Positions 55,203-63,737 of a stretch of 64,000 bases of DNA are shown here, piece after piece (the stretch's first letter is position 1; each line of letters starts with the position of its first letter). Origin of the DNA: NORP309 sp964352735 (GTDB taxonomy: Bacteria > Pseudomonadota > Gammaproteobacteria > Xanthomonadales > Marinicellaceae); contig CAYGTC010000006.1 in the NCBI GenBank assembly GCA_964352735.1, positions 65,687-129,686 of the forward strand, written 5' to 3'. The position numbers and the translations under genes were made by a program. Below the pieces are notes generated by a model, which saw only the letters and a program-made list of their open reading frames with translations, searched no databases and was not told where the DNA came from.

Positions 55203-55916
55203 TTAAGTAGACTGTGTATTTATGCGTTTTTTAAACTGTTCAAAAGTTTCTTTTCTTTCAGAATAACGATCAACCATATATTCTTTGTTGTCTCTTAACA
55301 ATAGAGTGAATTTAACCAATTCTTCCATAACATCTGCAATACGATCATACAATGATGATGGTTTCATACGATTATCATCATCAAATTCCAGCCATGCTTT
55401 TGGAATTGAAGATTGGTTGGGTATTGTCACAAGCCTCATCCACCTGCCAAGAATACGCAATTGATTGACGGTATTGAATGATTGCGAACCCCCACTGACT
55501 TGCATAACAGCTAAGGTTTTTCCTTGTGTGGGACGAACGCTACCGATCGATAAGGGTATCCAGTCAATTTGTGATTTCATGATACTGGTCATGGAACCAT
55601 GTCTTTCTGGTGAGCACCAGACCATCCCTTCCGACCAAGTGACCAAATCACGTAATTCCTTAATTTTTTCATGATCTGCATCAACGGTATCTGGTTGTGG
55701 TAAATCTTTAGGATTGAATATCTTGGTTTCAGCGCCAAAGTATTGCAAAATTCTGGCGGCTTCTTCTGTTGCTAGACGGCTGAAAGAGCGCTCCCGAAGT
55801 GAGCCATACATCAGTAATATTTTGGGTGCATGCGTGCTTTGATTGGTATTTAAAAGTTGTTCAGGATCTATGGGCTTGATGACATTTTTATCAATATTGG
55901 GTAAGTTGTTTGTCAT
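55203..55916 (-). CDS. arsH: NADPH-dependent FMN reductase ArsH
   Basis: The flavodoxin-like core starts ILLMYGSLRERSFSRLATEEA, the FMN-binding loop, and continues with WCSPERHGSMTSIMKSQIDWIP and GKTLAVMQVSGGSQSFN, all ArsH signatures. ArsH oxidises trivalent methylated arsenicals and reduces azo dyes, quinones or peroxide-generating substrates using NADPH. Length 237 is normal. No arsR, arsB or arsC is nearby; instead the gene follows a MerR regulator and a small unknown gene on the same strand, so it may serve general redox stress here rather than arsenic resistance. Confidence 0.95.
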   Translation of the reverse strand: MTNNLPNIDKNVIKPIDPEQLLNTNQSTHAPKILLMYGSLRERSFSRLATEEAARILQYFGAETKIFNPKDLPQPDTVDADHEKIKELRDLVTWSEGMVWCSPERHGSMTSIMKSQIDWIPLSIGSVRPTQGKTLAVMQVSGGSQSFNTVNQLRILGRWMRLVTIPNQSSIPKAWLEFDDDNRMKPSSLYDRIADVMEELVKFTLLLRDNKEYMVDRYSERKETFEQFKKRINTQST

Positions 55917-55983
55917 GGTTGGTATCCTATATTGGATTGAATATTTACAATTGGTGGTTATTTCATGGTGAATTGATATTGGA

Positions 55984-56379
55984 TCAAGTATTTTTTATGC
56001 GATCTGGCAACAATAATATTCGCTTCGCCATATCACTTGAGATTCTTGTTTGAGTAAAGTATTTCTTTAGAGGATTCTTTTTGATTAAATCAGGATTGTT
56101 TGTTATGAATGTATCAATATCATGATCATTGCTGCTTTCCATTCTTTCTGAAATGAGACTTAATAATGAGAGTGTAATTGTGGTGTTATATTTGTGTTCC
56201 ATACCAGCATTTTTTGCTATTATTTGGATTGAACTAGCATAATGGTATGCGGCTGTAATAAAGTCATATTTTTGCAACAATAAATAGGCCCCAATAACAT
56301 GTTGTTTGTGCCCAAAATTGCAATTTCCCATGTCTTTTTGTTCAAAGTTTTCTAGCAATTTCTGATGTTTTTGATTCAT
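55984..56379 (-). CDS. Conserved hypothetical protein in the MerR-ArsH operon
   Basis: The 131-residue cytoplasmic protein shows H-x-x-H (GHKQHVIGAYLLLQKY), then KYNTTITLSLLSLISERM, Y-F-T-Q-T-R-I-S-S and a C-terminal LLLPD. From memory this resembles a family of small uncharacterised proteins with an H-x-x-H...K-Y-H-x-T-I-T...P-D layout. No function is assigned. It is 20 bp after the merR gene and 67 bp before arsH on the minus strand, so all three are probably one transcript. Confidence 0.75.
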   Translation of the reverse strand: MNQKHQKLLENFEQKDMGNCNFGHKQHVIGAYLLLQKYDFITAAYHYASSIQIIAKNAGMEHKYNTTITLSLLSLISERMESSNDHDIDTFITNNPDLIKKNPLKKYFTQTRISSDMAKRILLLPDRIKNT

Positions 56380-56399
56380 ATTGAAAATCTCTATCTAGG

Positions 56400-56921
56400 T
56401 TAATAAACGTTATGCCAAGATCTAATCATGGCAATTTCTTGATCATCGATGTTGAGTGATTTTAGAAAGGCCTGATGTGCTCTGGGTTCCATTTTTTCAA
56501 ACTGAATGTGCCAGTTTTTCATGTCATCAATTGAACAGCCGCACGCATGCATTATAGCTGTCCAACGCTGTTTGGTTAATTTTTCGCGTTTGTCCTGTTT
56601 TTTCAAAACAGCTATAATCGATTTCTGTTGTTGCCTTAATTTTTGTATTTCAATTTCTAATGCATTGAATTGGTTGTGAAGTATGTGTTCTTGGGTTGCA
56701 TCATCATCTAAATCCAATAAGGTTTTGATTTGATGAATCGATAAGCCATATGAACGAAACCCAATGATGTCATTTAAGCGCACAATTTGTTTAGTGCCAT
56801 ACTGTCTATAACCGTTATTGGTTCGAGACTTAGGGAAGAGTAAGCTTTTTTTCTCGTAATAAAGCACCGTTGTACGAGAGATATTGAATTTGTTCGCCAA
56901 TTGTGAAACAGTGAGTAACAT
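56400..56921 (-). CDS. MerR-family transcriptional regulator
   Basis: An N-terminal MerR winged helix (VSQLANKFNISRTTVLYYEK, then NGYRQYGTKQI and RLNDIIGFRSYGLSIHQIKTLL) is followed by a coiled-coil dimer helix and a C-terminal effector region of about 75 residues containing one CxC-like site (HACGCS). MerR proteins bind long-spacer promoters and twist them. Such a promoter, with a 19-bp spacer, sits just upstream. It is probably autoregulated and controls the two following genes. The effector is unknown. Confidence 0.9.
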   Translation of the reverse strand: MLLTVSQLANKFNISRTTVLYYEKKSLLFPKSRTNNGYRQYGTKQIVRLNDIIGFRSYGLSIHQIKTLLDLDDDATQEHILHNQFNALEIEIQKLRQQQKSIIAVLKKQDKREKLTKQRWTAIMHACGCSIDDMKNWHIQFEKMEPRAHQAFLKSLNIDDQEIAMIRSWHNVY

Positions 56922-56948
56922 AGGCCTTAAATGTTTAAATGAAAATCT

Positions 56949-56979
56949 ATTGTAAGCCCTATACCTATAGACAGGTCAA
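56949..56979 (-). promoter_or_regulatory. MerR-type promoter with 19-bp spacer
   Basis: On the minus strand TTGACC (56979-56974) and TACAAT (56954-56949) are good -35 and -10 boxes separated by 19 bp. The spacer contains a dyad, CCTGTC-TATAGG-TATAGG, symmetric around the centre. Overlong spacers with such a dyad are the hallmark of MerR-activated promoters. It lies 28 bp before the MerR gene start. Confidence 0.8.
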
Positions 56980-56994
56980 TCGCTTTGAATAAAA

Positions 56995-57279
56995 ATGATT
57001 TGTTATTTTTATCTGTCCAATAGAATAGAGGCTGAAAGGCTTATAAATAATGAAAAATATAATGATTTGTGTTTGAATATGACTTTATATTTGCAATGGA
57101 GTGTTTGTGTGGAACTCGCCAACAACAAGCAATTGATTCGCTACATTAATCAAAATTCCAAGGTCAATTTTTTGGCTTTTTTGGACACAGGATTTGCAAC
57201 AGTGGAAAGGCGAGAACTTGTTGGAATATACTTTAATGAAAGTGAGAAGCCAAATGTTAAGAGGTCAAGGTATTCATGA
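56995..57279 (+). CDS. Small protein of unknown function
   Basis: The 94-residue frame begins at ATG 56995, has no clear Shine-Dalgarno and overlaps the following acetyltransferase by 4 bp (ATGA), which is the main evidence that it is real. The sequence has a short aromatic start, a cluster of acidic and basic residues, two cysteines and no signal peptide. No family was recognised; the composition is ordinary. A later start is possible. Confidence 0.5.
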   Translation: MICYFYLSNRIEAERLINNEKYNDLCLNMTLYLQWSVCVELANNKQLIRYINQNSKVNFLAFLDTGFATVERRELVGIYFNESEKPNVKRSRYS

Positions 57280-57749
57280 ACACTGAACTTTTGCAAGTCA
57301 CTACAGATCATATTCATCAAATGATGACATGGTTTGAGAATGAAAAACAACTGAATCAATGGTCTGGCCCAGGATTTGCATACCCATATGATTTCGATTC
57401 CTTTAAGCGTGATTTAAAACTGGATAAAATACAGTCATTTTCATTGCAATCAGGCGAATCAGAATTATTGGCTTTTGGGCAATACTATCGACGATTAGAG
57501 CGCTGCCATTTGGGACGTTTGGTGGTCAATCCATTATGCCGTGGGCAGGGTGTTGTTGATGCATTAATCGACAAAATGATGGAAAAAGGGTGTTTTAAAT
57601 TGTCAGTCAAACAATGCTCACTGTTTGTTTTATCAGATAATCACAGTGCCATAAAGGCCTATAAAAAAGCTGGATTTGTGGTGACGGATTATCCTGACCA
57701 AATCCCATTAGCTAATTGTTTGTATATGGTTCATAGGAGAATACAATGA
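57276..57749 (+). CDS. GNAT N-acetyltransferase
   Basis: The 157-residue protein shows the GNAT core: LGRLVVNPLCRGQGVVDALI, with the acetyl-CoA loop R-G-Q-G-V near residue 90, and LFVLSDNHSAIKAYKKAGFV as the late N-x-x-A...Y-x-K-x-G-F motif. Substrate is unknown. It is coupled by 4-bp overlaps both to the upstream small gene and to the downstream thioesterase. Confidence 0.9.
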   Translation: MNTELLQVTTDHIHQMMTWFENEKQLNQWSGPGFAYPYDFDSFKRDLKLDKIQSFSLQSGESELLAFGQYYRRLERCHLGRLVVNPLCRGQGVVDALIDKMMEKGCFKLSVKQCSLFVLSDNHSAIKAYKKAGFVVTDYPDQIPLANCLYMVHRRIQ

Positions 57750-58192
57750 ATAAGATACATCATTACAGGGCATTGGAAAATATGTATGCTGCAGCACCAA
57801 TCAATCAAATATTTCAACCAGTAATGGAAGTTTCTGAAGGGCGATCAGAAATTCATATTACTGTCTCGGAAAAATTTCATCACTCTGCTGGGGGTGTGCA
57901 TGGTTCTGTGTATTTTAAAATGTTGGATGATGCGGCCTTTTTTGCCGCAAATGCGCTTGAATATACCTATTTTGTCTTAACCAAAAAGTTCACGACCCAA
58001 TTTACCAGACCAATTGCAACAGGGACAATGACTGCAATAGGTGAAATTATTGAACAAAATGAGCACGAATTTTTAGCAGAATCAGTGCTTTATGATGCAA
58101 ATGGGCGAGAAATTGGCCAAGGTGATGGTGTGTTTGTTTGTGGTCGATTACCTTTGGTCGGTGCCAAGGGGTATCTCTTAGGTGTGTCATAA
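57746..58192 (+). CDS. PaaI-type hotdog thioesterase
   Basis: The hotdog motif is F-H-H-S-A-G-G-V-H-G-S-V-Y-F-K-M-L-D-D-A-A-F, with the G-x-x-H-G-x-x-x-x-x-x-D-D/A core of PaaI/YbgC-like enzymes, and a later T-K-K-F-T-T-Q-F-T-R-P strand. It probably hydrolyses an acyl-CoA. Length is 148. It overlaps the acetyltransferase stop by 4 bp. Confidence 0.88.
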   Translation: MNKIHHYRALENMYAAAPINQIFQPVMEVSEGRSEIHITVSEKFHHSAGGVHGSVYFKMLDDAAFFAANALEYTYFVLTKKFTTQFTRPIATGTMTAIGEIIEQNEHEFLAESVLYDANGREIGQGDGVFVCGRLPLVGAKGYLLGVS

Positions 58193-58256
58193 GTAAAGAC
58201 GAGTTTTAATAAAACGTCAACTTGATCTCAATTTAAAAAAATCAGAGGTGTTCTTT

Positions 58257-58478
58257 ATGAATACAAATAAAATCAACCCCAAAAAATTACTTAACAGCAA
58301 ATGGACGGCTCTCAATCCGCAGAATAAAGAAAAGCACTTTATGATTGTACGCGTTAAATTTGATGATAATCAACAGGTCATTGAATGTTTAATTGAGGCG
58401 GTCATGTCAAAAAAACAAACGCACTTGAGTTGGCGGCAGCTAAAAGATAAAAGTCAATGGTTACAAGGCTGGCAATAA
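58257..58478 (+). CDS. TIGR02450-family small protein
   Basis: The 73-residue protein matches the TIGR02450/DUF2389 pattern: INPKKLLNSKWTALNP at the N-terminus, HFMIVRV, and a C-terminal LSWRQLKDKSQWLQGW. Function is unknown. A GTG at 58248 is in frame but coincides with the Shine-Dalgarno AGAGG; the ATG at 58257 lies about eight bases after it and is the right start. Confidence 0.88.
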   Translation: MNTNKINPKKLLNSKWTALNPQNKEKHFMIVRVKFDDNQQVIECLIEAVMSKKQTHLSWRQLKDKSQWLQGWQ

Positions 58479-58605
58479 ATTGTGGCTTTTTATAGGTTTT
58501 TGATGTGTTTGATTGATGGCTGTAATAATCGTTAAGAGAACATTTTTACACATGTTCAGCTTGATAACTGAGTTATAATGGTGTTTTATTTAGATTTTAC
58601 CCATT

Positions 58606-59394
58606 ATGAAAAAGCATTTTTTTCTGTTATTTTGTTCATTTATCTTTAGTCAGCAGGCATTGTCATGGGGACAAATTGGTCATCGCGTTACGGCTGCCAT
58701 TGCAGAACATTACTTAAATTATGAAGCCAGAATGGCCATTAATCACTTTTTACCGAATGAAGATTTAGCAGAAGCATCAACATATGCTGATGAAATGCGA
58801 TCAAATCCCAGTGAGTTTTGGCAGAAAAAAGCAACCCATTGGCATTATGTCAATATCCATGAAGGTCAAACTTATCAGAACATGAAAAAACCTGATGAAG
58901 GTGATGCAGTCACTGCCTTAGAAATGTTTTCTCAAGTCATTAAAAGCGATGAAAGCAGTTATGAGCATAAACAAAGGGCCTTGAGATTTATTGTTCACAT
59001 CATCGGAGATTTACATCAACCTTTCCATACTGGAACCGATTTAGATAAAGGCGGCAATGACATTAAAGTAAATTTTTTCTGGGAAGAACATAATTTACAT
59101 TATGTTTGGGATTCGGGTTTGATTGATAGGCAGCAATTGTCCTATACCGAATGGACCCAGTGGTTAAATCGAAAAATCACACCACAGCAGGTAAAATCTT
59201 GGACTGTTGTCGATCCATTGATCTGGATCAAGGAAAGTTATGATCTGCGTTTAGGACTCTACCCAAAGCCTGAGGATGGTTTAACCTGGAAATACCAATA
59301 TAACAATTTACCAATTGTAAAACAAAGGTTGCAGATGAGTGGAGTCAGAATAGCGGCTTACTTAAATGATTTATTTTCATCAGTAGATCTATAG
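58606..59394 (+). CDS. Secreted S1/P1-type nuclease
   Basis: After a signal peptide (HFFLLFCSFIFSQQALS) the mature protein begins WGQIGHR, the first tryptophan acting as a zinc ligand as in P1 and S1 nucleases. Further ligands lie in ATHWHYVNIH, IVHIIGDLHQPFH and GGNDIKVNFF...NLHYVWDSGLI. Such enzymes cleave single-stranded nucleic acids and 3'-phosphates outside the cell. The 262-residue length is normal. The TAG stop is directly followed by a dispersed repeat. Confidence 0.93.
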   Translation: MKKHFFLLFCSFIFSQQALSWGQIGHRVTAAIAEHYLNYEARMAINHFLPNEDLAEASTYADEMRSNPSEFWQKKATHWHYVNIHEGQTYQNMKKPDEGDAVTALEMFSQVIKSDESSYEHKQRALRFIVHIIGDLHQPFHTGTDLDKGGNDIKVNFFWEEHNLHYVWDSGLIDRQQLSYTEWTQWLNRKITPQQVKSWTVVDPLIWIKESYDLRLGLYPKPEDGLTWKYQYNNLPIVKQRLQMSGVRIAAYLNDLFSSVDL

Positions 59395-59647
59395 CTCGAA
59401 TATATTATCATAGAATATATTTTAGGGTAAAAATGGCAAAGTAGATTGGAGAAACATCGCTTCAATGCCCTTATTAATAGTTTAAGTTTATGAAGCTTCA
59501 TGGTTTTGAATCGATTTTATTCCAGATATGCGGCCTTTTTTTTCATAAAACTATTCAGGCAGACATTGTACTTTTACAAAACTTGTTTAACTCCATGTTT
59601 TTCATGGGTAAAATTAACTTTTCTACTGTTTTGATGAAATATTCGGG
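59395..59647 (+). repeat. Dispersed TIR element, long form (copy E)
   Basis: The 253-bp unit starts CTCGAATATATTATCA directly after a stop codon and ends TGATGAAATATTCGGG. It shares the central part with the long copy at 28001 (AAACATCGCTTCAATGCCC, ATGAAGCTTCATG) and the hairpin CCATG-TTTTT-CATGG. The GTACA-N3-TGTAC block has lost its left arm. It fills the gap between two convergent genes and contains the stop of the STAND gene. Confidence 0.88.
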
Positions 59648-62600
59648 CTTGATAAACTTGATTGATTTTCTAGCCCAGTTCGATACGTTAAAAAATCTGG
59701 ATTAAAGTATTCAATTTCATTAAGATAATCATTTATTCTTCGGGTGTGTTTGTAGAGATTGAGATTGTTCTCTAGAGCTATATACAAGGCCATGTGTTTT
59801 TTATCATTGCTGTTCACAATATTTGACTCTAAAATTTGCTGTGCTTTGCGTAGTGACCTTTTTGCTTTATCATTGTTTTGATTTGCATGCTGTAATTGAG
59901 CCACAACAAATAACCCATAGGCATTAAAATAGTCGATATCAAGATAGTTTTTGTTATCTAGTCTATCGAATTTCTCTAGAGCTTTAGTCATGTGGCTGAG
60001 TGCTGTTTTGTATTGCCCCAAGTTCAATGTGTTCAGTGAGTGTTCGGCGGCAAACAACATCTTAATGACATTCATATTTTGATCATTTTTCTCAGTACTA
60101 AAAAATTCTTTTTGTACGTCCAATGCTTTATTGATATGTAATATGGCATTGTCATGATCTTTTTCATGGCGATAAACTTTACTCAGTAAAAAATAACTTT
60201 TATTTAATTCATAAACCCAGGTTTGATTGGTTTGATCTAGCTGGGTAAGTTCTTCATATATGTCAATGGCATCTTGAATCAATGGTTTAACCATATTTAA
60301 GTGACCTAAATCATAATGACTCATGGCCAGTCGATAGTATGCTAAAGCAACGTTGTACTGCCATACGGTATTATCCTCATTAATATCCAATAAGGTTTTG
60401 GCCAGTTCTAATGATTCTTGATAAATTTCGTTGGCTTTAATCAACGCGTTTTTTTTCGTGAGAACGTTGGCCTGCCATGAAATGGTATCAGCCAAATCAT
60501 TGATATAGGTCGGATTCCTAGGATCAGACTCATGGATTTTCTTTTTAAGTTTAGCGGAAAGATTAAAGTATTTTTCGGCACCCTCATAATTATTGAGCTG
60601 ATAGTTGAGTGTGCCTAGGTTATTTAAAGCGTAGGACTTTTCTAATTTCCATTGATTGTTTTCTGGCTCTTTTTGCAATAATGTTGAACTGATTTGTAAA
60701 TATTGAGACCAATATTTCTCAGTTTTTGCAAAATTATTTTTCAAATAAGCAATATAACCAAGCCAATAATGGCTTTGACTTTTATGAAAAAGTGCTGTCA
60801 AATGTGTTTCTTCAAGTGCCAATTGTTCAGTTGATAAATTAATGGCTTGTGAAAAATACTTTTCACCTTTTTTCATATCACCTTTATTGATCGACACTTC
60901 TCCCATGGCATTTAGTGCTTTAATATAATGTAATTGGGATTTCTTTGAAATCAATGACGGATCTCTTTGGTGGTAATAATCAATGATTTGTTGTCCTACA
61001 ATTTGTAATAAATCCAATTTTCCAATGGGCATCAATTTATCTTTGAGTTCTCCAATCATAAAAGTGATCAGGTTCTCAGCCTGATGATTTGCTTGTTGTA
61101 GTTTTATACTGTTATTTTTGTTAATTGATAATAAAGATAGAGAAACAATCAATAATGTAATCAACGAGAATAGGGCGGATTTTTTAATGACGTTTTTGTA
61201 TTGTTGTTGTTTTAATGATGAGCTAATATATTGGTTTTCATCATTGTTAAACTGCATACTTTTTTGATGAATAAATGTGTGTGATTGTTCTAATAAATAT
61301 GGATTGGATAATAAATAGTCTTTTTTTCTGTTGTTAGCTACCCACTGACTGGCTAGGGTTTTGACTTCTGTGGTGATGGATAATGTTAATTGATTCTGGG
61401 TTATCCAATGTTTGAAAAAATCACAATTTAACAGCAGTGAGTCATGTAAAATAATAACGAAAGTATTTTTATTGGAATGAAAAGTTCTTAATAACCCTTT
61501 GTCTATCAATAGTTTTATTAATGTTAATAAATTACCATCATTGATAGAATTTATTTCTAGTGCAACAGTGCGATATTTCTTCTCAAAATTAGGTGTATAT
61601 TGAATAAAGTGATGAAGGTTTGCACTCAGTAAACTTTTTTGTTTATTGGTCAACGTTTCAAGAATATGTTCTATTTTATATGTCAGTGCACCTTTTAATC
61701 GCCCAATTTTTAGATATGTATGAAATGTTAACTGATGCTTCTGGTCACAATGCTCGGATAATTCCTTTAATGTGTGGTTTAAAATTGGCAATATGTTCCC
61801 CAGGCTTCTGGCGTCATCGATGATCACTTGATCCAATGATTCGAATGTTGTTGTGTTGAATTCATATCGAAGCCCGGCAACTTTGATTGGTTTTTGCACG
61901 ATTTCAGTGATTTCAAATGTATTGACAGGTGGTAAATCATAGTGCAATATTTTTTGTTTGAATATTTGATAGACCCTATTTTTATTCAATGTTTGTTCAT
62001 ACCCTTTGCGAATAGCCATAATGATCAAGTAATCGTTGGTTTTTAGTAGTTGAAAAATGATCAACAACATCAGTTCCATGTCTTTGGGTTTATTTTGAGT
62101 GAAAATTTGCTCTATTTGATCGATAAAAATGACACGTTGTGAAGGTTTAGAGAAGTTCTGTTGGTTGCCAATGATTTGAGTAGCGCCGAGGTTATCCAGA
62201 GTTGAAAGTGAATGATGAAGATCTTTGATATAACTTGAAATGTCTAACCACTCGTTGAAAATGTGGTGTGAAATCAAAAATTTTATAAAAGATTTCGGTA
62301 AATTTTCATTATTTTCAGCATCAGTGGCGAGGTTAAAACACAAAGGTTCTTTGTATTGATAATGAAAAGGCTGATCAGGCTTTATTATGTACGGGATGAA
62401 GGCTGTTTTAATCAAAGACGTTTTACCAACAGCATTGGCTCCTTTGACCATTATTAACGGTAAATCTATTGCTAGGCTTTTGTCTAGCAGATATTTCAGT
62501 TCTGATAATGCTTTTGTACGTCCAAAGAAAATGGCCTGGTGTCTTTCATCATATGCTGATAACCCCAAATAAGGGACGTGGTCATGCCATGTTGAGGTCG

Positions 62601-62949
62601 TGAATATTTCTTCTTGTACCATTCCTTTGATTTCTGCAACGATGGCATACCCTTTTTTTGAGATGGTTTTAATGTATTCAGGCTTTTTGACATTATCACC
62701 TAAGATTTTTCTTAATCTGGCAATACACTTATGTAATGGATTATCACTAATAAACTGATTAGGCCAACATGTTTCAATGACTTTTTCAATGGCAACAATC
62801 TGTGGAGCATTCAGGCAAAGGAAGTGTAAAACTTCCATCAATTTAGGCTCAATAAATATTTCTTGATTCTTATTCTTTAGCTTATTTTGATCTGGAGTAA
62901 TGATCCATGATCCTAGGTAATATGATTGTTTGTTTTTTAAAGGGTTCAC
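59623..62949 (-). CDS. Transmembrane wHTH-STAND-TPR regulator
   Basis: The 1108-residue protein starts with an OmpR/CadC-type winged helix (residues 10-105; LMEVLHFLC, PLHKCIARLRKILGD, ISKKGYAI). An nSTAND1-like ATPase follows: VPYLGLSAYDERHQAIFFGR at 125-144, Walker A GANAVGKTS at 170-178, Walker B RVIFIDQIEQIF near 272. Next come one membrane helix (about 591-609) and TPR repeats (about 680-1060, for example WQYNVALAYYRLAMSHYDLG). The TPRs would face the periplasm, and the DNA-binding and ATPase parts the cytoplasm. Start is GTG at 62949, the only in-frame start that covers the winged helix; a stop lies just upstream and no Shine-Dalgarno is seen. The last residues, PNISSKQ, and the stop come from the repeat at 59395. 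Confidence 0.85.
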   Translation of the reverse strand: MNPLKNKQSYYLGSWIITPDQNKLKNKNQEIFIEPKLMEVLHFLCLNAPQIVAIEKVIETCWPNQFISDNPLHKCIARLRKILGDNVKKPEYIKTISKKGYAIVAEIKGMVQEEIFTTSTWHDHVPYLGLSAYDERHQAIFFGRTKALSELKYLLDKSLAIDLPLIMVKGANAVGKTSLIKTAFIPYIIKPDQPFHYQYKEPLCFNLATDAENNENLPKSFIKFLISHHIFNEWLDISSYIKDLHHSLSTLDNLGATQIIGNQQNFSKPSQRVIFIDQIEQIFTQNKPKDMELMLLIIFQLLKTNDYLIIMAIRKGYEQTLNKNRVYQIFKQKILHYDLPPVNTFEITEIVQKPIKVAGLRYEFNTTTFESLDQVIIDDARSLGNILPILNHTLKELSEHCDQKHQLTFHTYLKIGRLKGALTYKIEHILETLTNKQKSLLSANLHHFIQYTPNFEKKYRTVALEINSINDGNLLTLIKLLIDKGLLRTFHSNKNTFVIILHDSLLLNCDFFKHWITQNQLTLSITTEVKTLASQWVANNRKKDYLLSNPYLLEQSHTFIHQKSMQFNNDENQYISSSLKQQQYKNVIKKSALFSLITLLIVSLSLLSINKNNSIKLQQANHQAENLITFMIGELKDKLMPIGKLDLLQIVGQQIIDYYHQRDPSLISKKSQLHYIKALNAMGEVSINKGDMKKGEKYFSQAINLSTEQLALEETHLTALFHKSQSHYWLGYIAYLKNNFAKTEKYWSQYLQISSTLLQKEPENNQWKLEKSYALNNLGTLNYQLNNYEGAEKYFNLSAKLKKKIHESDPRNPTYINDLADTISWQANVLTKKNALIKANEIYQESLELAKTLLDINEDNTVWQYNVALAYYRLAMSHYDLGHLNMVKPLIQDAIDIYEELTQLDQTNQTWVYELNKSYFLLSKVYRHEKDHDNAILHINKALDVQKEFFSTEKNDQNMNVIKMLFAAEHSLNTLNLGQYKTALSHMTKALEKFDRLDNKNYLDIDYFNAYGLFVVAQLQHANQNNDKAKRSLRKAQQILESNIVNSNDKKHMALYIALENNLNLYKHTRRINDYLNEIEYFNPDFLTYRTGLENQSSLSSPNISSKQ

Positions 62950-63340
62950 TATGGGTAATCATTTAATGGTTTAAATCTTTTTACTGGTCAGCAACCTTCA
63001 AGTCAAGAACTAATTGTTTAAAAATATTTTAGAAGTAATTAATGAAATATGAAATTTTTCATTTATAAAGAAAATTACTTTTATAAGTTATTGTTTTAAT
63101 TGAGTATTATTAATTGGGAAGAATTCCGTAAGAATAAATTATTCAGTCGTAAGGTAAAAATATTCAAAATTATTAACATTGGTCAAACAGGTAAAGAATC
63201 TGTTTTTTAAATATTCTGGCTTTAAAAACTGAGATTTCAATAACCAATAAGTCGTGAATTATTTATTACCTTGTTAATTGGTGAGATATTATCCCTTGAT
63301 CTGACTGATTCTTTATTCAAAAGGGTGAGAGAGAAGAAAG
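62950..63340. other. Divergent promoter region, AT-rich
   Basis: The 391-bp gap separates the STAND regulator gene from the Cys-rich lipoprotein gene. It is strongly AT-rich and contains a near-palindrome, ATGAAATTTTTCAT, at about 63048-63061. I see no gene or repeat element. It should carry both promoters, and is where the regulator might bind. Confidence 0.5.
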
Positions 63341-63646
63341 ATGAATGTTAAAACTAAAACATTAATTAAAAAATCATTATATTTTGTGTGCTTATTATGC
63401 ATGAGCTTGTGCGTTGTGTCCTGTTCAAATAATGGCTATGAAAATAAAAAAAATGATGTATCAATTGAAAACAGTGAACATTTAGAGTCCAGAAGGCAAT
63501 GTTCTACTGATGCAGGTGTTCAACAATGCTGTTCAGCTGCCAGATGCAGGGGCAATGTACTCAGTAATAGAGATAAGCACAACTGCAAGAATTCTGGTGG
63601 AACAAGTTGGCATAATGCTGCAGGCGTTTGTACTAATAGGTTATAA
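63341..63646 (+). CDS. Small Cys-rich lipoprotein
   Basis: The 101-residue protein has a charged N-terminus, a hydrophobic stretch (SLYFVCLLCMSLCVV) and a lipobox-like V-V-S-C at residue 28, so it is probably lipidated. After an acidic/Asn-rich linker the C-terminal 48 residues carry six cysteines (RRQCSTDAG, QQCCSAARC, HNCKN, VCTNRL), as in secreted disulfide-stabilised peptides. GAGAGAAG precedes the ATG. It is divergent from the STAND regulator. No family was recognised; a signal, bacteriocin-like or sensor ligand role is speculation. Confidence 0.75.
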   Translation: MNVKTKTLIKKSLYFVCLLCMSLCVVSCSNNGYENKKNDVSIENSEHLESRRQCSTDAGVQQCCSAARCRGNVLSNRDKHNCKNSGGTSWHNAAGVCTNRL

Positions 63647-63676
63647 CCAATAGTATTTTCCGAGTCAAACAATTTA

Positions 63677-63702
63677 CAGGCACAATGTTATGTTTGTGCC
63701 TG
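63677..63702 (+). terminator. Stem-loop after the Cys-rich lipoprotein
   Basis: CAGGCACAA pairs with TTGTGCCTG over an 8-base loop. TGCCTGTACTG follows instead of a T-run, repeating part of the arm. It may be a weak terminator or an mRNA-stabilising hairpin between the lipoprotein gene and the next small frame. Confidence 0.45.
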
Positions 63703-63737
63703 TGCCTGTACTGTTATTAACAATAGGGAGACAAGCA

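Noticed and set aside
21361..59647. CRISPR interpretation of the repeated sequences
   Set aside because: The copies are tens of kilobases apart, have inverted termini, and are not separated by regular spacers; no cas genes are present.
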